A DNA stretch of 64,000 nt from Pseudohongiella acticola (GTDB lineage Bacteria; Pseudomonadota; Gammaproteobacteria; Pseudomonadales; Pseudohongiellaceae), in assembly GCF_001758195.1 (NCBI RefSeq), contig NZ_MASR01000001.1, forward strand, positions 124,001 through 188,000, given 5' to 3'. Position numbers and translations under genes: made by a program. Numbering within the stretch: position 1 is the first letter of the stretch; every line of letters begins with the position of its first letter. The notes under the pieces were generated by a model. That model saw only the letters and a program-made list of their open reading frames with translations. It did not search any database and had not been told where the DNA came from. This document shows positions 35,175 through 45,027 of this stretch, piece by piece.

Positions 35175-35203
35175 GTCCGGGCCTGCCGACTTCAGGCCCG
35201 GAC
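35175..35203. terminator. Hairpin between convergent acuI and DUF934 genes
   Basis: An 11-bp perfect stem (GTCCGGGCCTG with CAGGCCCGGAC) closes a 7-base loop between the two convergent stops. There is no T run on either strand, so its efficiency is uncertain. Confidence 0.5.
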
Positions 35204-35212
35204 GCATGCGGA

Positions 35213-35731
35213 TCAGGCCCGGCGGCGAAACAGTGGTTCAGGCCGGTCGACGCTGGCCTGGTAGGCGTCCCTGAAATCAGTCAGGGCGCCCAGCGCGGCG
35301 TCGGCGTTCTGGTCGTCGCGCAAGGCAAAGGCATTAAATCCACAGCGTGCCATGTAGAACAGTTGATCACGCAGGACATCCCCGATGGCGCGCAGTTCCC
35401 CGGTATAACCCATATTCTGGCGTAATTCGCGCGCACTGCTATAGGCTCGGCCGTCACTGAATGCAGGGAAATTGAGTGCAATCAATGGCAGGCGCGATAG
35501 ATCCTCGGCCAGCGCAAGCGGAGTTTCATTGCTTTGCAGCCAGACCCCGGTTTTTCCCGGGCGTGCCAGCAGTTGCTCCCGTATCTCCAGCCAGCAGTTC
35601 AACGGCACAATAATATCGTCGCCGTCATGCTGCGCCAGTTTATCCGCCTGTGTATCGCCCAGTGTATCGGCTGCGAGCAGGACCCAGTTGTCAGTGCTGA
35701 TGCTGCCGTCTTTGATCAATGTCTGGCTCAT
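35213..35731 (-). CDS. DUF934 family protein associated with sulfite reduction
   Basis: A 172-residue protein of the DUF934 family, usually encoded directly after the sulfite reductase hemoprotein, as here (four-base ATGA overlap). Family patterns include PLNCWLEIREQL, GVWLQSNETPLAL, PLIALNFPAFSDGRAYSSARELR, and LRAIGDVLRDQLFYMARCGFNAF. It is thought to support sulfite reduction, perhaps in electron delivery or assembly, but the mechanism is not established. Confidence 0.88.
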   Translation of the reverse strand: MSQTLIKDGSISTDNWVLLAADTLGDTQADKLAQHDGDDIIVPLNCWLEIREQLLARPGKTGVWLQSNETPLALAEDLSRLPLIALNFPAFSDGRAYSSARELRQNMGYTGELRAIGDVLRDQLFYMARCGFNAFALRDDQNADAALGALTDFRDAYQASVDRPEPLFRRRA

Positions 35732-37413
35732 GAGGCGGCTCCCTGTGCGCTGCGCGATTTGTCTTTGCTGCCGTAGAGCGCATCCTTGAAGGGCTCCATG
35801 CCGATACGGTTATAGGTGTTCAGAAAAGCCTCTTGTGGCTCGCGGCTTTTTTTGTAGACTGCCACGATTTTTTCTATCACCACCGGGATTTCATCCTGGG
35901 AGAATGCCGGGCCAACGATTTTACCGAGCGCGGTGTTGTTGTCGGCAGAACCGCCCAGTGACACCTGATAATACTCTTCGCCTTTCTTGTCGACGCCCAG
36001 AATGCCGATGTTGCCGACATGGTGGTGGCCGCAGGCGTTCATGCAGCCGGAAATGTTCAGCGACACGCTGCCGATATCACGTAGCTCTTCATGACTGAAG
36101 CGACGCTGTATGGATTCGGCAATGGGAATTGATTTGGCATTTGCAAGCGCGCAGAAATCGCCGCCAGGGCAGCAGATCATGTCGTTAAGCAGACCCAGGT
36201 TGTCAGCTTCCAGACTCTGGGTTTTCAGGTTTTGCCACAGTTGATAAAGCTGATCCTGCTCGACATCAGCGAATACGATGTTCTGGGTGTGGGCAATACG
36301 CATTTCCCCGAAGCTGTAGGTGTCCGCCATATCAGCAACAAAACGCATCTGAGCCGAATCCAGGTCACCCGGGGCAAACCCGGTTTTTTTGACGCAGATG
36401 GTGACAATGGCATAACCCTGTTTTTTGTGTGCCGCAACGTTCTGCTGGTACCAGGCGGCAAACATGACGTCGCTGCTCAGCGCCTGCTTCAGGGTGTCGC
36501 TCTGCGCCGGCAGGTCTTTGTAGGCGGGGTCATGGAAAAAAGCACGGCAGCGCTCGACTTCATCCTGGGTCAGCGTCATCGGGCCATCCTTGATGGCTTG
36601 CCATTCTGCCTCGACCTTGTCTCGGAAGTTGTCGACGCCGCTTTCCTTGACCAGAATCTTGATGCGCGCCTTGTATTTGTTGTCGCGCCGGCCTTCGCGG
36701 TTGTAGACCCGCAAGATGGCATCCAGATAAGACAGCAGGTGTTGTTGCGGCAGAAACTCGCAAATCTCACTGCCAATGACTGGCGTCCGACCCAGACCGC
36801 CACCGACCAGCACACGAAAACCTATGTCGCCGGCGTCATTGCGCACAATATACAGGCCGATATCGTGTACCTGAGTGGCAGCCTGGTCGCGGCGAGTACC
36901 ACAGACAGCAATCTTGAATTTGCGGGGCAGGTAGGCAAATTCGGGGTGGAAGGTTGACCACTGGCGGATGATTTCGCAATAGGCACGGGCGTCTTCGACC
37001 TCGTCCGCGGACACGCCGGCAAACTGATCGGTGGTGGTATTGCGGATGCAGTTTCCGCTGGTCTGAATGGCGTGCATTTCCACTTCTGCCAGATGCGCAA
37101 GAATGTCAGGCACTTCGGCCAGTGCAGGCCAGTTGAACTGAATGTTTTGCCGCGTGGTCAGGTGGGCATAACCCTTGTCGTAGTAATCTGCAATGTGCGC
37201 CAGTTTGCGCAATTGCGTCGAGGAGAGCATGCCGTAGGGGATGGCAATGCGCAGCATGGGTGCGAGCCGCTGGACATAAAGACCATTTTGCAGACGTAGC
37301 GGAAGAAACTCAGAATCGCTGAGCTGGCCAGCCAGGTAGCGACTGGTCTGGTCCCGGAATTGTGCGACACGATCCGCCAGCATCTGGTGGTCGTAATTAT
37401 CATATCGATACAT
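35728..37413 (-). CDS. cysI: CysI-type assimilatory sulfite reductase hemoprotein
   Basis: Reduces sulfite to sulfide at a siroheme coupled to a [4Fe-4S] cluster. The cluster ligands are C415 and C421 (CCPGGDFC) and C457 and C461 (SGCMNACGHHH). Two ferredoxin-like and two nitrite/sulfite reductase domains are present over 561 residues; RTGRQN-type siroheme contacts appear as TTRQNIQF at 86-93 and NCIRNTT at 121-127. No flavoprotein CysJ is adjacent, so electrons may come from ferredoxin or another reductase. The downstream partner is DUF934. Confidence 0.93.
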   Translation of the reverse strand: MYRYDNYDHQMLADRVAQFRDQTSRYLAGQLSDSEFLPLRLQNGLYVQRLAPMLRIAIPYGMLSSTQLRKLAHIADYYDKGYAHLTTRQNIQFNWPALAEVPDILAHLAEVEMHAIQTSGNCIRNTTTDQFAGVSADEVEDARAYCEIIRQWSTFHPEFAYLPRKFKIAVCGTRRDQAATQVHDIGLYIVRNDAGDIGFRVLVGGGLGRTPVIGSEICEFLPQQHLLSYLDAILRVYNREGRRDNKYKARIKILVKESGVDNFRDKVEAEWQAIKDGPMTLTQDEVERCRAFFHDPAYKDLPAQSDTLKQALSSDVMFAAWYQQNVAAHKKQGYAIVTICVKKTGFAPGDLDSAQMRFVADMADTYSFGEMRIAHTQNIVFADVEQDQLYQLWQNLKTQSLEADNLGLLNDMICCPGGDFCALANAKSIPIAESIQRRFSHEELRDIGSVSLNISGCMNACGHHHVGNIGILGVDKKGEEYYQVSLGGSADNNTALGKIVGPAFSQDEIPVVIEKIVAVYKKSREPQEAFLNTYNRIGMEPFKDALYGSKDKSRSAQGAAS

Positions 37414-37464
37414 AGTTTTGCCTTGCTGCCTGCTGATTTTGTCAAATGTATTTAGCTGATTTTC

Positions 37465-37492
37465 TTGATTCTGTGCCGGAAGTCATTAAAAT
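37465..37492 (+). promoter_or_regulatory. Possible sigma70 promoter of the small membrane protein gene
   Basis: TTGATT at 37465-37470 and TAAAAT at 37487-37492 are 16 bases apart, about 70 bases upstream of the ATG at 37572. A G/C-rich stretch follows the -10. Confidence 0.4.
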
Positions 37493-37571
37493 GCGCCTCC
37501 GAAAGTCCTGGTATCTGGTGCCGTTAGACACTGTTGGCATCCAATTTAGTAACCGTCTTGAGAGAGAAACT

Positions 37572-37703
37572 ATGAGCGATCACAGCGCAGAGAGCAGCTA
37601 CACCGAAGAAGAAATTCAGGCCAATAGCCGGGCCGATGCCCTGGCCATTTTCTCCCTGGTGGTCATTGCCGTGGGAATGCTGGTGTTTTACGTCGCTAGC
37701 TGA
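37572..37703 (+). CDS. Small single-helix membrane protein (43 residues)
   Basis: A short protein with a polar acidic N-terminus (M-S-D-H-S-A-E-S-S-Y-T-E-E-E) and one membrane helix (about 25-42, ending Y-V-A-S). ATG 37572 is preceded by GAGAGAGA and a reasonable promoter. The longer open frame in front (from 37446) covers the promoter region and is not expected to be translated. Function unknown. Confidence 0.65.
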   Translation: MSDHSAESSYTEEEIQANSRADALAIFSLVVIAVGMLVFYVAS

Positions 37704-37714
37704 GGGTTGCCTGA

Positions 37715-37972
37715 TCAGCCCAGCACCACGTTGACAACAACAACCAGCACCAGCACAAAAACGACCGTGAATATCAGTGCGGCGGCGACAAAGCCCTTGA
37801 TAGAGCCTTGTTCAAAGTCGCGCTCTTTGTTCTTCTTGTTCTGCACGCCAAAACTGGCCTGACCAACACTGGCCAGTGTCTGCCAGAAGGACAGCTTGCC
37901 AGATTCGGCATTCCGCTCCTTTTTCTGATCCTGCTTCTGATCTTCCTGCCGTGGCGTTTCTGACTCGTACAT
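37715..37972 (-). CDS. DUF2970 family membrane protein
   Basis: An 85-residue protein: a polar, Gln/Lys/Glu-rich N-terminus, the DUF2970 signature W-Q-x-L-x-S-V-x-x-A-x-F-G-V-Q-x-x-x-N-x-x-R-D-F at about 32-57, and a C-terminal membrane helix ([19 protein letters not shown]). The ATG at 37972 has GGGAGG eight bases before it and is preferred over the start ten codons upstream. Function unknown. Confidence 0.82.
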   Translation of the reverse strand: MYESETPRQEDQKQDQKKERNAESGKLSFWQTLASVGQASFGVQNKKNKERDFEQGSIKGFVAAALIFTVVFVLVLVVVVNVVLG

Positions 37973-38081
37973 ACTGCCAACCTCCCGGCCTTTGGCGCGC
38001 AATAGCTTGCGTCCGCCAAAGGCTTTGATTAACCTATTGTATCAATAAGTTTAACTAGTTTTAACTCAATATATCGATAAG

Positions 38082-41000
38082 CTAATCCAGCAGATTGGGT
38101 CGGAGCAGACGCCGGGCGTCCTCATCACTCAATTGCCTGCGTGCTGCAAAATCGTCAACCTGGTCATCGTTGATTTTGCCTACTGAAAAGTAGCGTGATT
38201 CAGGGTGGGCGAAGTAAAAACCGCTGACGGCGGCCGCCGGCAACATGGCAAAACTTTCCGTCAACTCCATGTCAATGGCGTTCTCCACGTCCAGCAAGTC
38301 AAAAATGGCGACTTTATCTGAATGTTCAGGGCATGCAGGATATCCGGGCGCAGGACGGATGCCCCGGTACTTTTCTTTGATCAGCGCTTCACCATCCAGT
38401 TTTTCAGCGGGCGCATAGCCCCAGTATTCGGTGCGCACACGCTCGTGCAGGTGCTCGGCGAAAGCCTCGGCGAGTCGGTCCGCCAGCGCCTTGACCATTA
38501 ATGAGTTGTAATCATTGTTTTCAGCCGCGTAGCGTTCTGCCAGCTCCTGAGCACCGATGCCTGCAGTGACGGCGAACGCCCCAATGTAGTCGCTGTCCTT
38601 GTGCTCTGCCGGGGCAACAAAATCAGCCAGTGACAGATTGGGAATGTTGTCAGCTTTGGCGGCCTGTTGACGCAGGAAACTGAAGGTGTGCAGCTTGTTC
38701 TGGTGGTCTTTGTCAGCATACAGAGTGACATCATTAAGCCCGGTTCGTGCAGCCGGCCAGAAGCCAAAAACGCCCTGTGCACGCAGCAGTTTTTCGTCAA
38801 TCAGTTTTTTCAGCATGGCCTGGGCATCAGCAAACAGGTCGCGGGCTGCCTGCCCAACTACGTCGTCCTGCAGAATCGCCGGATACTTGCCAGCCAGGCT
38901 CCAGGTGATAAAGAACGGTGTCCAGTCGATGTAGGGCACCAGTTTTTCCAGAGGGTAATCGTCCAGCACCCGGGCGCCGGTGAAGGAGGGCGGTGTGATA
39001 CTTTGTTCGTTCCAGCTGAAATCACCTGCGTTAGCATTGGCTTCGTCAAAGGGCAGCAGACTCTTGCGCTGATCACGACCGGCGGTTCGTGCTCGCACGG
39101 TATCGTACTCGGCTTTGACACCGGCGACGAAACTGTCGCGGCTTTCATCGCTCAGCAGGTTGCTGACCACGGTGACACTGCGTGACGCGTCGGGCACGTA
39201 GACGGTTGCGTTGTTGGTGTAGTTCTGCTCGATCTTGACGGCGGTGTGGGCTTTTGAAGTGGTTGCGCCGCCAATCAGTAAAGGCACATTGAAATCAAGG
39301 CGCTGCATCTCTCTTGCAACGTGAACCATTTCATCCAGCGACGGTGTAATGAGGCCGCTAAGGCCAATGATGTCGACCTTGTGCTCTTTGGCAGCCTGCA
39401 GGATTTTTTCGCACGGTACCATGACGCCCAGATCAATAATGTCGTAGTTGTTGCAGCCCAGCACGACACCCACAATATTCTTGCCGATGTCATGGACATC
39501 GCCTTTGACAGTGGCCAGCAACACTTTGCCCTTGGCTTTGCTCTCGCCACCGGCCTGTTCATGTTTGAGTTTTTCCGCTTCAATAAAGGGCAACAGAAAC
39601 GCTACTGCCTGTTTCATGACACGGGCACTCTTGACCACCTGGGGCAGGAACATTTTGCCACTGCCAAACAGGTCGCCGACAACATTCATGCCGTCCATCA
39701 GTGGCCCTTCGATGACCTGTATTGGTCGCTCGAATTGCTGGCGTGCCTCCTCGGTATCGTCATCGATATACCGGGTGATGCCTTTCACCAGTGCATGCGT
39801 GATGCGTTCACCAACCGGCGCATCGCGCCAGGCAATATCTTCGCTGGACTCATTGCTACTGGTGCCACTGTACTTGGCGGCAATTTCCATCAACCGATCA
39901 GTGCCGTCGGCGCGGCGGTTGAGCACGATATCTTCGACGCGTTCTTTCAGCTCGGCCGGAATCTCATCGTAAACCGTGAGCTGACCGGCATTGACGATAC
40001 CCATGTTGAGGCCGGCTTTGATGGCGTAAAACAGAAATACCGAGTGAATGGCTTCGCGCACCGGATCATTGCCACGGAAGGAGAAGGAAACATTGCTGAC
40101 GCCACCTGAAATGAGGGCGTGAGGCAGGTTCTGACGAATGTATTTGCAGCTTTCGATAAAGTCGACGGCGTAGTTGTTATGCTCGTCGATACCCGTGGCA
40201 ATGGCAAAAATGTTGGGGTCGAAAATGATGTCTTCAGGCGGAAAATCGACCGCGCTGACCAATAACTCGTAGCTGCGTTTACAGATGGCGCATTTTTTCT
40301 CGAGCGTATCCGCCTGGCCATTCTCATCAAACGCCATGACTACGACGGCGGCGCCATAGCGACGGCACAGGCGCGCTTTGGCGAGGAAGTCTTCCTCACC
40401 TTCCTTGAGGCTGATGGAATTGACAATACCTTTGCCCTGAATATTTTTCAGACCGGTTTCAATTACTTCCCACTTGGATGAATCGATCATCACCGGAACC
40501 CGACTGATATCGGGTTCGGCAGCGATCAGGCGCAGGAATTTTTCCATTGCTGCGCGTGAATCCAGCATGCCTTCGTCCATGTTGATATCGATCACCTGGG
40601 CGCCAGACTCTACCTGTTGCAGCGCCACATCAAGGGCCTCGTCATACAGTCCTTCCAGGATGAGGCGGGCAAACTTGCGTGAGCCGGTGATATTGGTGCG
40701 TTCCCCCACGTTTACGAACAGGCTGTCGGAGGAAATGTTGAATGCTTCCAGGCCGCTGAGTCGGCATTTGACTTCGATTTTCGGTAGGGCGCGGGGTGGA
40801 TATTTGGCGACCGCGTCAGCGATGGCACGGATATGCTGGGGTGACGACCCGCAGCACCCGCCGATAATATTAAGGAATCCGCTGGCGGCAAATTCTTCAA
40901 CAATAACAGCCATTTCGCGTGCACTTTGATCGTATTCTCCGAACTCGTTAGGCAGGCCGGCATTGGGGTGGGCAGAGACGTAGGTGTCGGCCAGACGCGA

Positions 41001-41801
41001 GATTTCCTCGATGTGAGGGCGCAGCTGCTCGGCGCCCAGCGCACAGTTAAATCCGATTGACAGCGGGCGGGCATGGGACAGCGCATTCCAGAAGGCTTCA
41101 ACCGTTTGCCCGGACAGGGTGCGGCCGCTGGCATCGGTGATGGTACCGGAGATCATGATGGGCAATTCAATACCCAGTTTTTCCATGGTCAGGTGCGCGG
41201 CAAACGCAGCCGCCTTGGCATTCAAGGTATCAAAAATGGTTTCGATCAGAAGCAGGTCAGCGCCACCGGCGATCAGGCCCTCAACTGCCACTTCATAGTC
41301 GGCAACCAGCGCATCGAAGTCTGTCGCACGATAGCCGGGGTCGTTGACATCGGGCGACAGTGACGCGGTGCGGCTGGTGGGGCCGACCACACCCGCTACA
41401 AAGCGTGGTCGTGACGGATCCTGTTTCGTGACCTCGTCGCAGCACTCGCGCGCGAGCCGGGCGGCCTCAACGTTGAGTTCACGCACGATGGCCTGCAGGC
41501 CGTAATCAGATTGCGATACCGCCGTTGAGTTGAAGGTGTTGGTTTCAACGATGTCGGCGCCCGCATCAAGATAGGCGTGATGAATTTTTCGGATCACATC
41601 CGGTCGGGTTAGCGTCAGCAGATCATTGTTGCCGGCCAGGTCGCTGGGGTGGTCGAGGAAACGTTCACCCCGGAAATCCTTTTCCTGTAGCTTCTCCGCC
41701 TGAATCATGGTTCCCGTCGCGCCGTCCAGAACCAGGATGCGTTGACTGAGGGCCTGACGAAGGGTGGCGAAAGCGGGATGCTGTTTCATGATCTGTTCCA
41801 T
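38082..41801 (-). CDS. metH: MetH, cobalamin-dependent methionine synthase
   Basis: Transfers the methyl group of 5-methyltetrahydrofolate to homocysteine through cobalamin. Full length (1239 residues, E. coli 1227). Order: homocysteine domain with zinc ligands C253, C316 and C317; pterin domain from about 355; cap and B12 domain with the lower-axial ligand H770 in DVHDIGKN; and the C-terminal AdoMet reactivation domain ending near residue 1230 ([12 protein letters not shown]). A second ATG four codons in is possible. The upstream region holds tandem repeats and diverges from nfuA; I see no SAM, SAH or cobalamin riboswitch. Confidence 0.97.
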   Translation of the reverse strand: MEQIMKQHPAFATLRQALSQRILVLDGATGTMIQAEKLQEKDFRGERFLDHPSDLAGNNDLLTLTRPDVIRKIHHAYLDAGADIVETNTFNSTAVSQSDYGLQAIVRELNVEAARLARECCDEVTKQDPSRPRFVAGVVGPTSRTASLSPDVNDPGYRATDFDALVADYEVAVEGLIAGGADLLLIETIFDTLNAKAAAFAAHLTMEKLGIELPIMISGTITDASGRTLSGQTVEAFWNALSHARPLSIGFNCALGAEQLRPHIEEISRLADTYVSAHPNAGLPNEFGEYDQSAREMAVIVEEFAASGFLNIIGGCCGSSPQHIRAIADAVAKYPPRALPKIEVKCRLSGLEAFNISSDSLFVNVGERTNITGSRKFARLILEGLYDEALDVALQQVESGAQVIDINMDEGMLDSRAAMEKFLRLIAAEPDISRVPVMIDSSKWEVIETGLKNIQGKGIVNSISLKEGEEDFLAKARLCRRYGAAVVVMAFDENGQADTLEKKCAICKRSYELLVSAVDFPPEDIIFDPNIFAIATGIDEHNNYAVDFIESCKYIRQNLPHALISGGVSNVSFSFRGNDPVREAIHSVFLFYAIKAGLNMGIVNAGQLTVYDEIPAELKERVEDIVLNRRADGTDRLMEIAAKYSGTSSNESSEDIAWRDAPVGERITHALVKGITRYIDDDTEEARQQFERPIQVIEGPLMDGMNVVGDLFGSGKMFLPQVVKSARVMKQAVAFLLPFIEAEKLKHEQAGGESKAKGKVLLATVKGDVHDIGKNIVGVVLGCNNYDIIDLGVMVPCEKILQAAKEHKVDIIGLSGLITPSLDEMVHVAREMQRLDFNVPLLIGGATTSKAHTAVKIEQNYTNNATVYVPDASRSVTVVSNLLSDESRDSFVAGVKAEYDTVRARTAGRDQRKSLLPFDEANANAGDFSWNEQSITPPSFTGARVLDDYPLEKLVPYIDWTPFFITWSLAGKYPAILQDDVVGQAARDLFADAQAMLKKLIDEKLLRAQGVFGFWPAARTGLNDVTLYADKDHQNKLHTFSFLRQQAAKADNIPNLSLADFVAPAEHKDSDYIGAFAVTAGIGAQELAERYAAENNDYNSLMVKALADRLAEAFAEHLHERVRTEYWGYAPAEKLDGEALIKEKYRGIRPAPGYPACPEHSDKVAIFDLLDVENAIDMELTESFAMLPAAAVSGFYFAHPESRYFSVGKINDDQVDDFAARRQLSDEDARRLLRPNLLD

Positions 41802-41997
41802 GGTTCCAGTAATCAGCCATTCTGTATTATCGACGGCTGGTTTGACTGTTTTGGCGAATTTCAGAGAGGCGCAATTCTACCAGAAGCCGAGCCTTACCGG
41901 ATAAATTTGTGCCTTTTCGGTGGCGGGAGCTGCAAAATCCATAATAACCTAGTAAAATAGTCGAGTATTCGATGGCTGACGAATGTGCAGCCCGATT

Positions 41998-42027
41998 CAT
42001 GATGTCGACGTGCATGATGTCGACGTG
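41998..42027. repeat. 15-bp tandem repeat, 2 perfect copies
   Basis: CATGATGTCGACGTG occurs twice head-to-tail at 41998-42012 and 42013-42027, in the divergent region between metH and nfuA. Each copy contains the palindrome CGTCGACATCATG-like core GTCGAC. Confidence 0.85.
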
Positions 42028-42031
42028 ATGG

Positions 42032-42070
42032 TTAGACAAGTTAGTTAGACAAGTTAATTGAACAAGTTAA
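42032..42070. repeat. 13-bp iteron-like repeat, 3 copies
   Basis: Three adjacent units with consensus TTAGACAAGTTAA begin at 42032, 42045 and 42058; the third has two changes near its start (TTGAACAAGTTAA). They end about 20 bases before the nfuA ATG and directly follow the 15-bp repeats. Confidence 0.85.
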
Positions 42071-42090
42071 TCAAGAGGCGCACCGTACTT

Positions 42091-42672
42091 ATGGTCACGA
42101 TCACAGAGCCCGCACAGGAATACCTGGCAGAACTGTTGAAAAAGCAGGATTGCGAGGGCATTGGTATCCGCGTGTTCATTCTGGATCCGGGCACGCCAAA
42201 GGCAGAAACCTGTATTTCTTTTTGCCGGCCTGGTGAAGAGAAGGAAGAGGACGAGCAAAAAGCTTACGAGCACTTCGACGCCTGGGTGGAAAAGCGAAGC
42301 ATCCCGTTTCTGGAAGATGCAGTGGTGGATTACGCCAAAGACAGCATGGGTGGGCAATTGACCATCAAGGCGCCGAATTCGCGCTTGCCCAAGATTCGTG
42401 ACGACAGCCCGCTGGAAGATCGTATCAATTACGTTTTATATAACGAAATAAACCCGTCTCTGGCTTCGCATGGTGGTGTCGTGAGCCTGGAAGAAATCGT
42501 TGATGACTCCATCGCCGTGCTCAAATTTGGCGGTGGTTGCCAGGGCTGTGGCATGGTTGACGTAACCCTGAAAGAGGGTGTGGAGAAAACGCTGGTGGAA
42601 AACGTTCCCGGCCTGACCGGTGTGCGAGATGTGACTGATCACAGCAATCGAGAGAACGCGTACTTCCAATAA
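42091..42672 (+). CDS. nfuA: NfuA, Fe-S cluster carrier protein
   Basis: Carrier that delivers [4Fe-4S] clusters to target proteins, important under oxidative stress or iron shortage. N-terminal degenerate A-type domain (about 1-95; [15 protein letters not shown]), then the Nfu domain with cluster Cys C150 and C153 in [17 protein letters not shown]. The ATG at 42091 fits the family N-terminus (M-V-T-I-T-E-P-A); a TTG at 42058 would place repeat sequence in the protein. 194 residues, as in E. coli (191). Confidence 0.95.
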   Translation: MVTITEPAQEYLAELLKKQDCEGIGIRVFILDPGTPKAETCISFCRPGEEKEEDEQKAYEHFDAWVEKRSIPFLEDAVVDYAKDSMGGQLTIKAPNSRLPKIRDDSPLEDRINYVLYNEINPSLASHGGVVSLEEIVDDSIAVLKFGGGCQGCGMVDVTLKEGVEKTLVENVPGLTGVRDVTDHSNRENAYFQ

Positions 42673-42681
42673 CGCCTGGCG

Positions 42682-42709
42682 CGCGCACTGTTCGCCCGAA
42701 CCGTGCGCG
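42682..42709. terminator. Long hairpin between convergent nfuA and dUTPase genes
   Basis: CGCGCAC at 42682-42688 pairs with GTGCGCG at 42703-42709, and inside it GTTC pairs with GAAC around a GCCC loop, with one mismatch between the two stems. No T run is present; it can form in both transcripts. Confidence 0.55.
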
Positions 42710-42724
42710 ACCGGTCAAACCGTA

Positions 42725-43402
42725 TCAGGCAGGATAGCGTTGCTTCAGCGCCTGGTACAATTCGGTTGGGTAAGTCTCAGATGTCGCTGACAGTGTTGCC
42801 ATGACTTCCACCAGGTGTTCGTTATCTTCCTTGCCGTGCCAGACCTTCTGGTAACTGCCGTCTTTATAGCCATGATCCTGGCGGAAGAAATTTAATACAT
42901 TCTTGCTGACATACTGGGCAAACAGCTCATCCCAGCTCATGTCACAATCTTTCATGATGCTGGCAAATACGCTGATTTCGATGCGGCGTGCGGCAGCCAG
43001 GGCGGTCAGCAGTTCGAGTTTGTCCAGTAAGGTCATGGCCGCCATGCTGTAGGGTCTGTTATCAAAATCTATGGCGCCGCCACTGATGTCGCCGCAGTCT
43101 GCCAACAGCTTGACGCAGGCCGCTGTTTCATCACCTTTCTGGCGCAGCAGCACTTCGGACAGAATGAAGTGCCAGATGTCGATCACTTCCATCTGCAGTT
43201 GAGCCAGATCCAGTTCCTGTTTTTTCCACCACTTCCAGCCGTGGTGCTCTATGGCTTCAGCTGCCTCCACCACAACAGCGCGCAAATAAGGATAGGCGGC
43301 CGCGATCCAGTCCGGATCAACTTTGCGGTTCATGGCAGATTGCAGGGACAGCATGGTGTTGAGCTGCTGCTGCGTGGGCATCAGTGGTGAGGAGTCGGTC
43401 AT
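42725..43402 (-). CDS. Dimeric (all-alpha) dUTP diphosphatase
   Basis: A 225-residue member of the dimeric dUTPase/MazG-like all-alpha NTP pyrophosphatase family, which hydrolyses dUTP (and dUDP) to dUMP. Metal-binding acidic residues are E46 and E49 in VVVEAAEAIEHHGWKWWK, and E72 and D75 in QMEVIDIWHF. It would replace the trimeric Dut enzyme. ATG with AGGA seven bases upstream. It lies 57 bases after a small coiled-coil gene on the same strand. Confidence 0.88.
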   Translation of the reverse strand: MTDSSPLMPTQQQLNTMLSLQSAMNRKVDPDWIAAAYPYLRAVVVEAAEAIEHHGWKWWKKQELDLAQLQMEVIDIWHFILSEVLLRQKGDETAACVKLLADCGDISGGAIDFDNRPYSMAAMTLLDKLELLTALAAARRIEISVFASIMKDCDMSWDELFAQYVSKNVLNFFRQDHGYKDGSYQKVWHGKEDNEHLVEVMATLSATSETYPTELYQALKQRYPA

Positions 43403-43458
43403 GGTGGGGTCCTGATTGATCGAAACGCATTGTCTGGCAGTACCGGGAGTACTCAGAT

Positions 43459-43710
43459 CTATGCGGTGGGCGTCTGCTTCGATGGTGGTGTCAGTTCTGC
43501 TTTTTGCATTTCAAGAGCGCGAAGCATCTCCTTGCGGCTTTGTAACATATCCTTGTACGAGATTTGCTGTTCCGCTTCGCTGTTATCGAGGTTGCGCAGC
43601 CAGTCACTCAGGATCTGAATTTCCATTTTAAGCTGGGCGATGCCCTGATCCAACAGGTCCGGCTCTATGGCGGGCTCCCTTGACCGTTTGCGCTTGTCAG
43701 TAAAGGTCAT
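43459..43710 (-). CDS. Small helical (coiled-coil) protein, unknown
   Basis: An 83-residue, highly charged protein. Residues about 15-75 are predicted to be helical with heptad-like spacing of Leu/Ile (D-L-L-D-Q-G-I-A-Q-L-K-M-E-I-Q-I-L-S-D-W-L), then a second helix rich in Met/Lys/Glu. No Cys and no membrane segment. Good ribosome binding site (AGGA, eight bases). No family recognised; likely co-transcribed with the dUTPase gene. Confidence 0.65.
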   Translation of the reverse strand: MTFTDKRKRSREPAIEPDLLDQGIAQLKMEIQILSDWLRNLDNSEAEQQISYKDMLQSRKEMLRALEMQKAELTPPSKQTPTA

Positions 43711-43883
43711 TCCGGTGGTCCTTGATCTTGGTGCCAGCGATTAAGTCCTATATACGAATATCGACCCCTGCTCTGATTGCATTAGGCAATCCGAGTAGCG
43801 GCGTACGACGCTGGCATTCGGGACACGGATCACCTGAATATCAAGTGATAATCGCTTAGGTTCTCATATAGGGCGCAAACAGG

Positions 43884-44597
43884 TCAAGAGCTGGATGTCA
43901 ACCATTGATTGGCGTGGAAATGTCGGGCGCTTTGATGCGTGTCGGGTTCGCCCCACAATTGCACCAGTTGTTTTCGATCTGACTTGGTCAGCAGTCGCAG
44001 CTGCTCATAACCCAGCTCTGCCCATGGCATGTCAAGTACATCGATCTGTACGGGTGTAAATCGTTTTGCCAGGCTGTGGCGACTCGGGTCGGGTAGGCCG
44101 GCGACCTTGTCATGCAGAAAGCTGGCCTGCGCTGCGAGCCGATAGAGTTGCTGGAGCCAATGATTTCGCTGTGCTGCGTCGCCGGAATGACGGCGAATGG
44201 CGGCCCGCATGACCCGAGCGGCCTGGTCAAAGCTCTGCCATTGTGGCCAGGCCTGTTGACAGGCCAGCAATGCTTCATCGAATCGCCCCTGATCTCGCAG
44301 TGTCTGGCAGCTCTGGCGCCAGTCGGTGGTCTGGCAGCTGACAGCATCTGGCAGGTTGTTGTTCGATATAATGCTCTCGCCTGGTGCTTCGGCAGCCGGG
44401 GTTGCACCTGCCTGCGGTGGGCTGTTGTCGTCAGCCGGAGGGGCGCTGGCTGCTGGTGCCGTGTTGTTCGCCAGAGGTGGTAATGGTTGTTCGCGTGCTA
44501 TTGCATTTTCCCGGGTGCGTTCGTTGTGAGTGCGCAGGGCATAGATAATGCCCACCAGTAGCACCAGTGCCAAAATGAGGCTGAAGATGACCGTCAT
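43884..44597 (-). CDS. Membrane-anchored protein of unknown function
   Basis: A 237-residue protein with an N-terminal membrane helix (M-T-V-I-F-S-L-I-L-A-L-V-L-L-V-G-I-I-Y-A-L), then an Ala/Pro-rich linker of about 60 residues. A helical domain follows, with Gln/Trp-rich segments resembling degenerate TPR-like helices (CQTLRDQGRFDEALLACQQAWPQW). Two Cys pairs could form disulfides if the domain is periplasmic. The ATG at 44597 has GGAG upstream. I do not recognise the family. Confidence 0.7.
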   Translation of the reverse strand: MTVIFSLILALVLLVGIIYALRTHNERTRENAIAREQPLPPLANNTAPAASAPPADDNSPPQAGATPAAEAPGESIISNNNLPDAVSCQTTDWRQSCQTLRDQGRFDEALLACQQAWPQWQSFDQAARVMRAAIRRHSGDAAQRNHWLQQLYRLAAQASFLHDKVAGLPDPSRHSLAKRFTPVQIDVLDMPWAELGYEQLRLLTKSDRKQLVQLWGEPDTHQSARHFHANQWLTSSS

Positions 44598-44830
44598 GCG
44601 TAGCGTCTCCGTTTTCAGCGGTCCAGACAACCGAGTGTGGCGAAAAATACATTAATGAGAAAACCAATGAGGAAGCTACTATAACATTTAGCCGAAGTCT
44701 GTCGGCAAAAGTAGCTGCACAAAAAGCTATCACCCCTCAGATAGATTTGTTATTATGCGCGCGCTGTCCGATTACTGCATTCGCCCTGGACGGCAGTACT
44801 GCAAAAAATCGCAGATGGGCAAAAAATATC

Positions 44831-44859
44831 TTGACTGCGATGTCGAAGCTAACTAAAAT
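44831..44859 (+). promoter_or_regulatory. Promoter of tRNA-Glu
   Basis: TTGACT at 44831-44836 and TAAAAT at 44854-44859 are 17 bases apart, followed by a G/C-rich discriminator (CGCGCCGC) typical of stringently controlled stable-RNA promoters. A second possible start is an extended -10 (TGTTATTAT) at 44748-44756, also followed by a GC-rich discriminator. Confidence 0.7.
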
Positions 44860-44898
44860 TCGCGCCGCTTTCTGCAATAAGGCAGGAAAATTTTTTCT

Positions 44899-44974
<76 letters not shown>

Positions 44975-44980
44975 TTTTTT

Positions 44981-45009
44981 AAGCCTGGCTTTTGCCAGGC
45001 TTTTTTTTT
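44981..45009 (+). terminator. Rho-independent terminator after tRNA-Glu
   Basis: AAGCCTGGC at 44981-44989 and GCCAGGCTT at 44994-45002 form a 9-bp stem with a TTTT loop, followed by seven more T. It ends just before the ABC transporter gene. Confidence 0.85.
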
Positions 45010-45027
45010 GGAATTTGAGAAGCGACC

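Noticed and set aside
41802-42090. Riboswitch (SAM, SAH or cobalamin) upstream of metH.
   Set aside because: No consensus core was recognised on the minus strand; only tandem repeats and A/T-rich sequence are visible. A covariance search would settle it.
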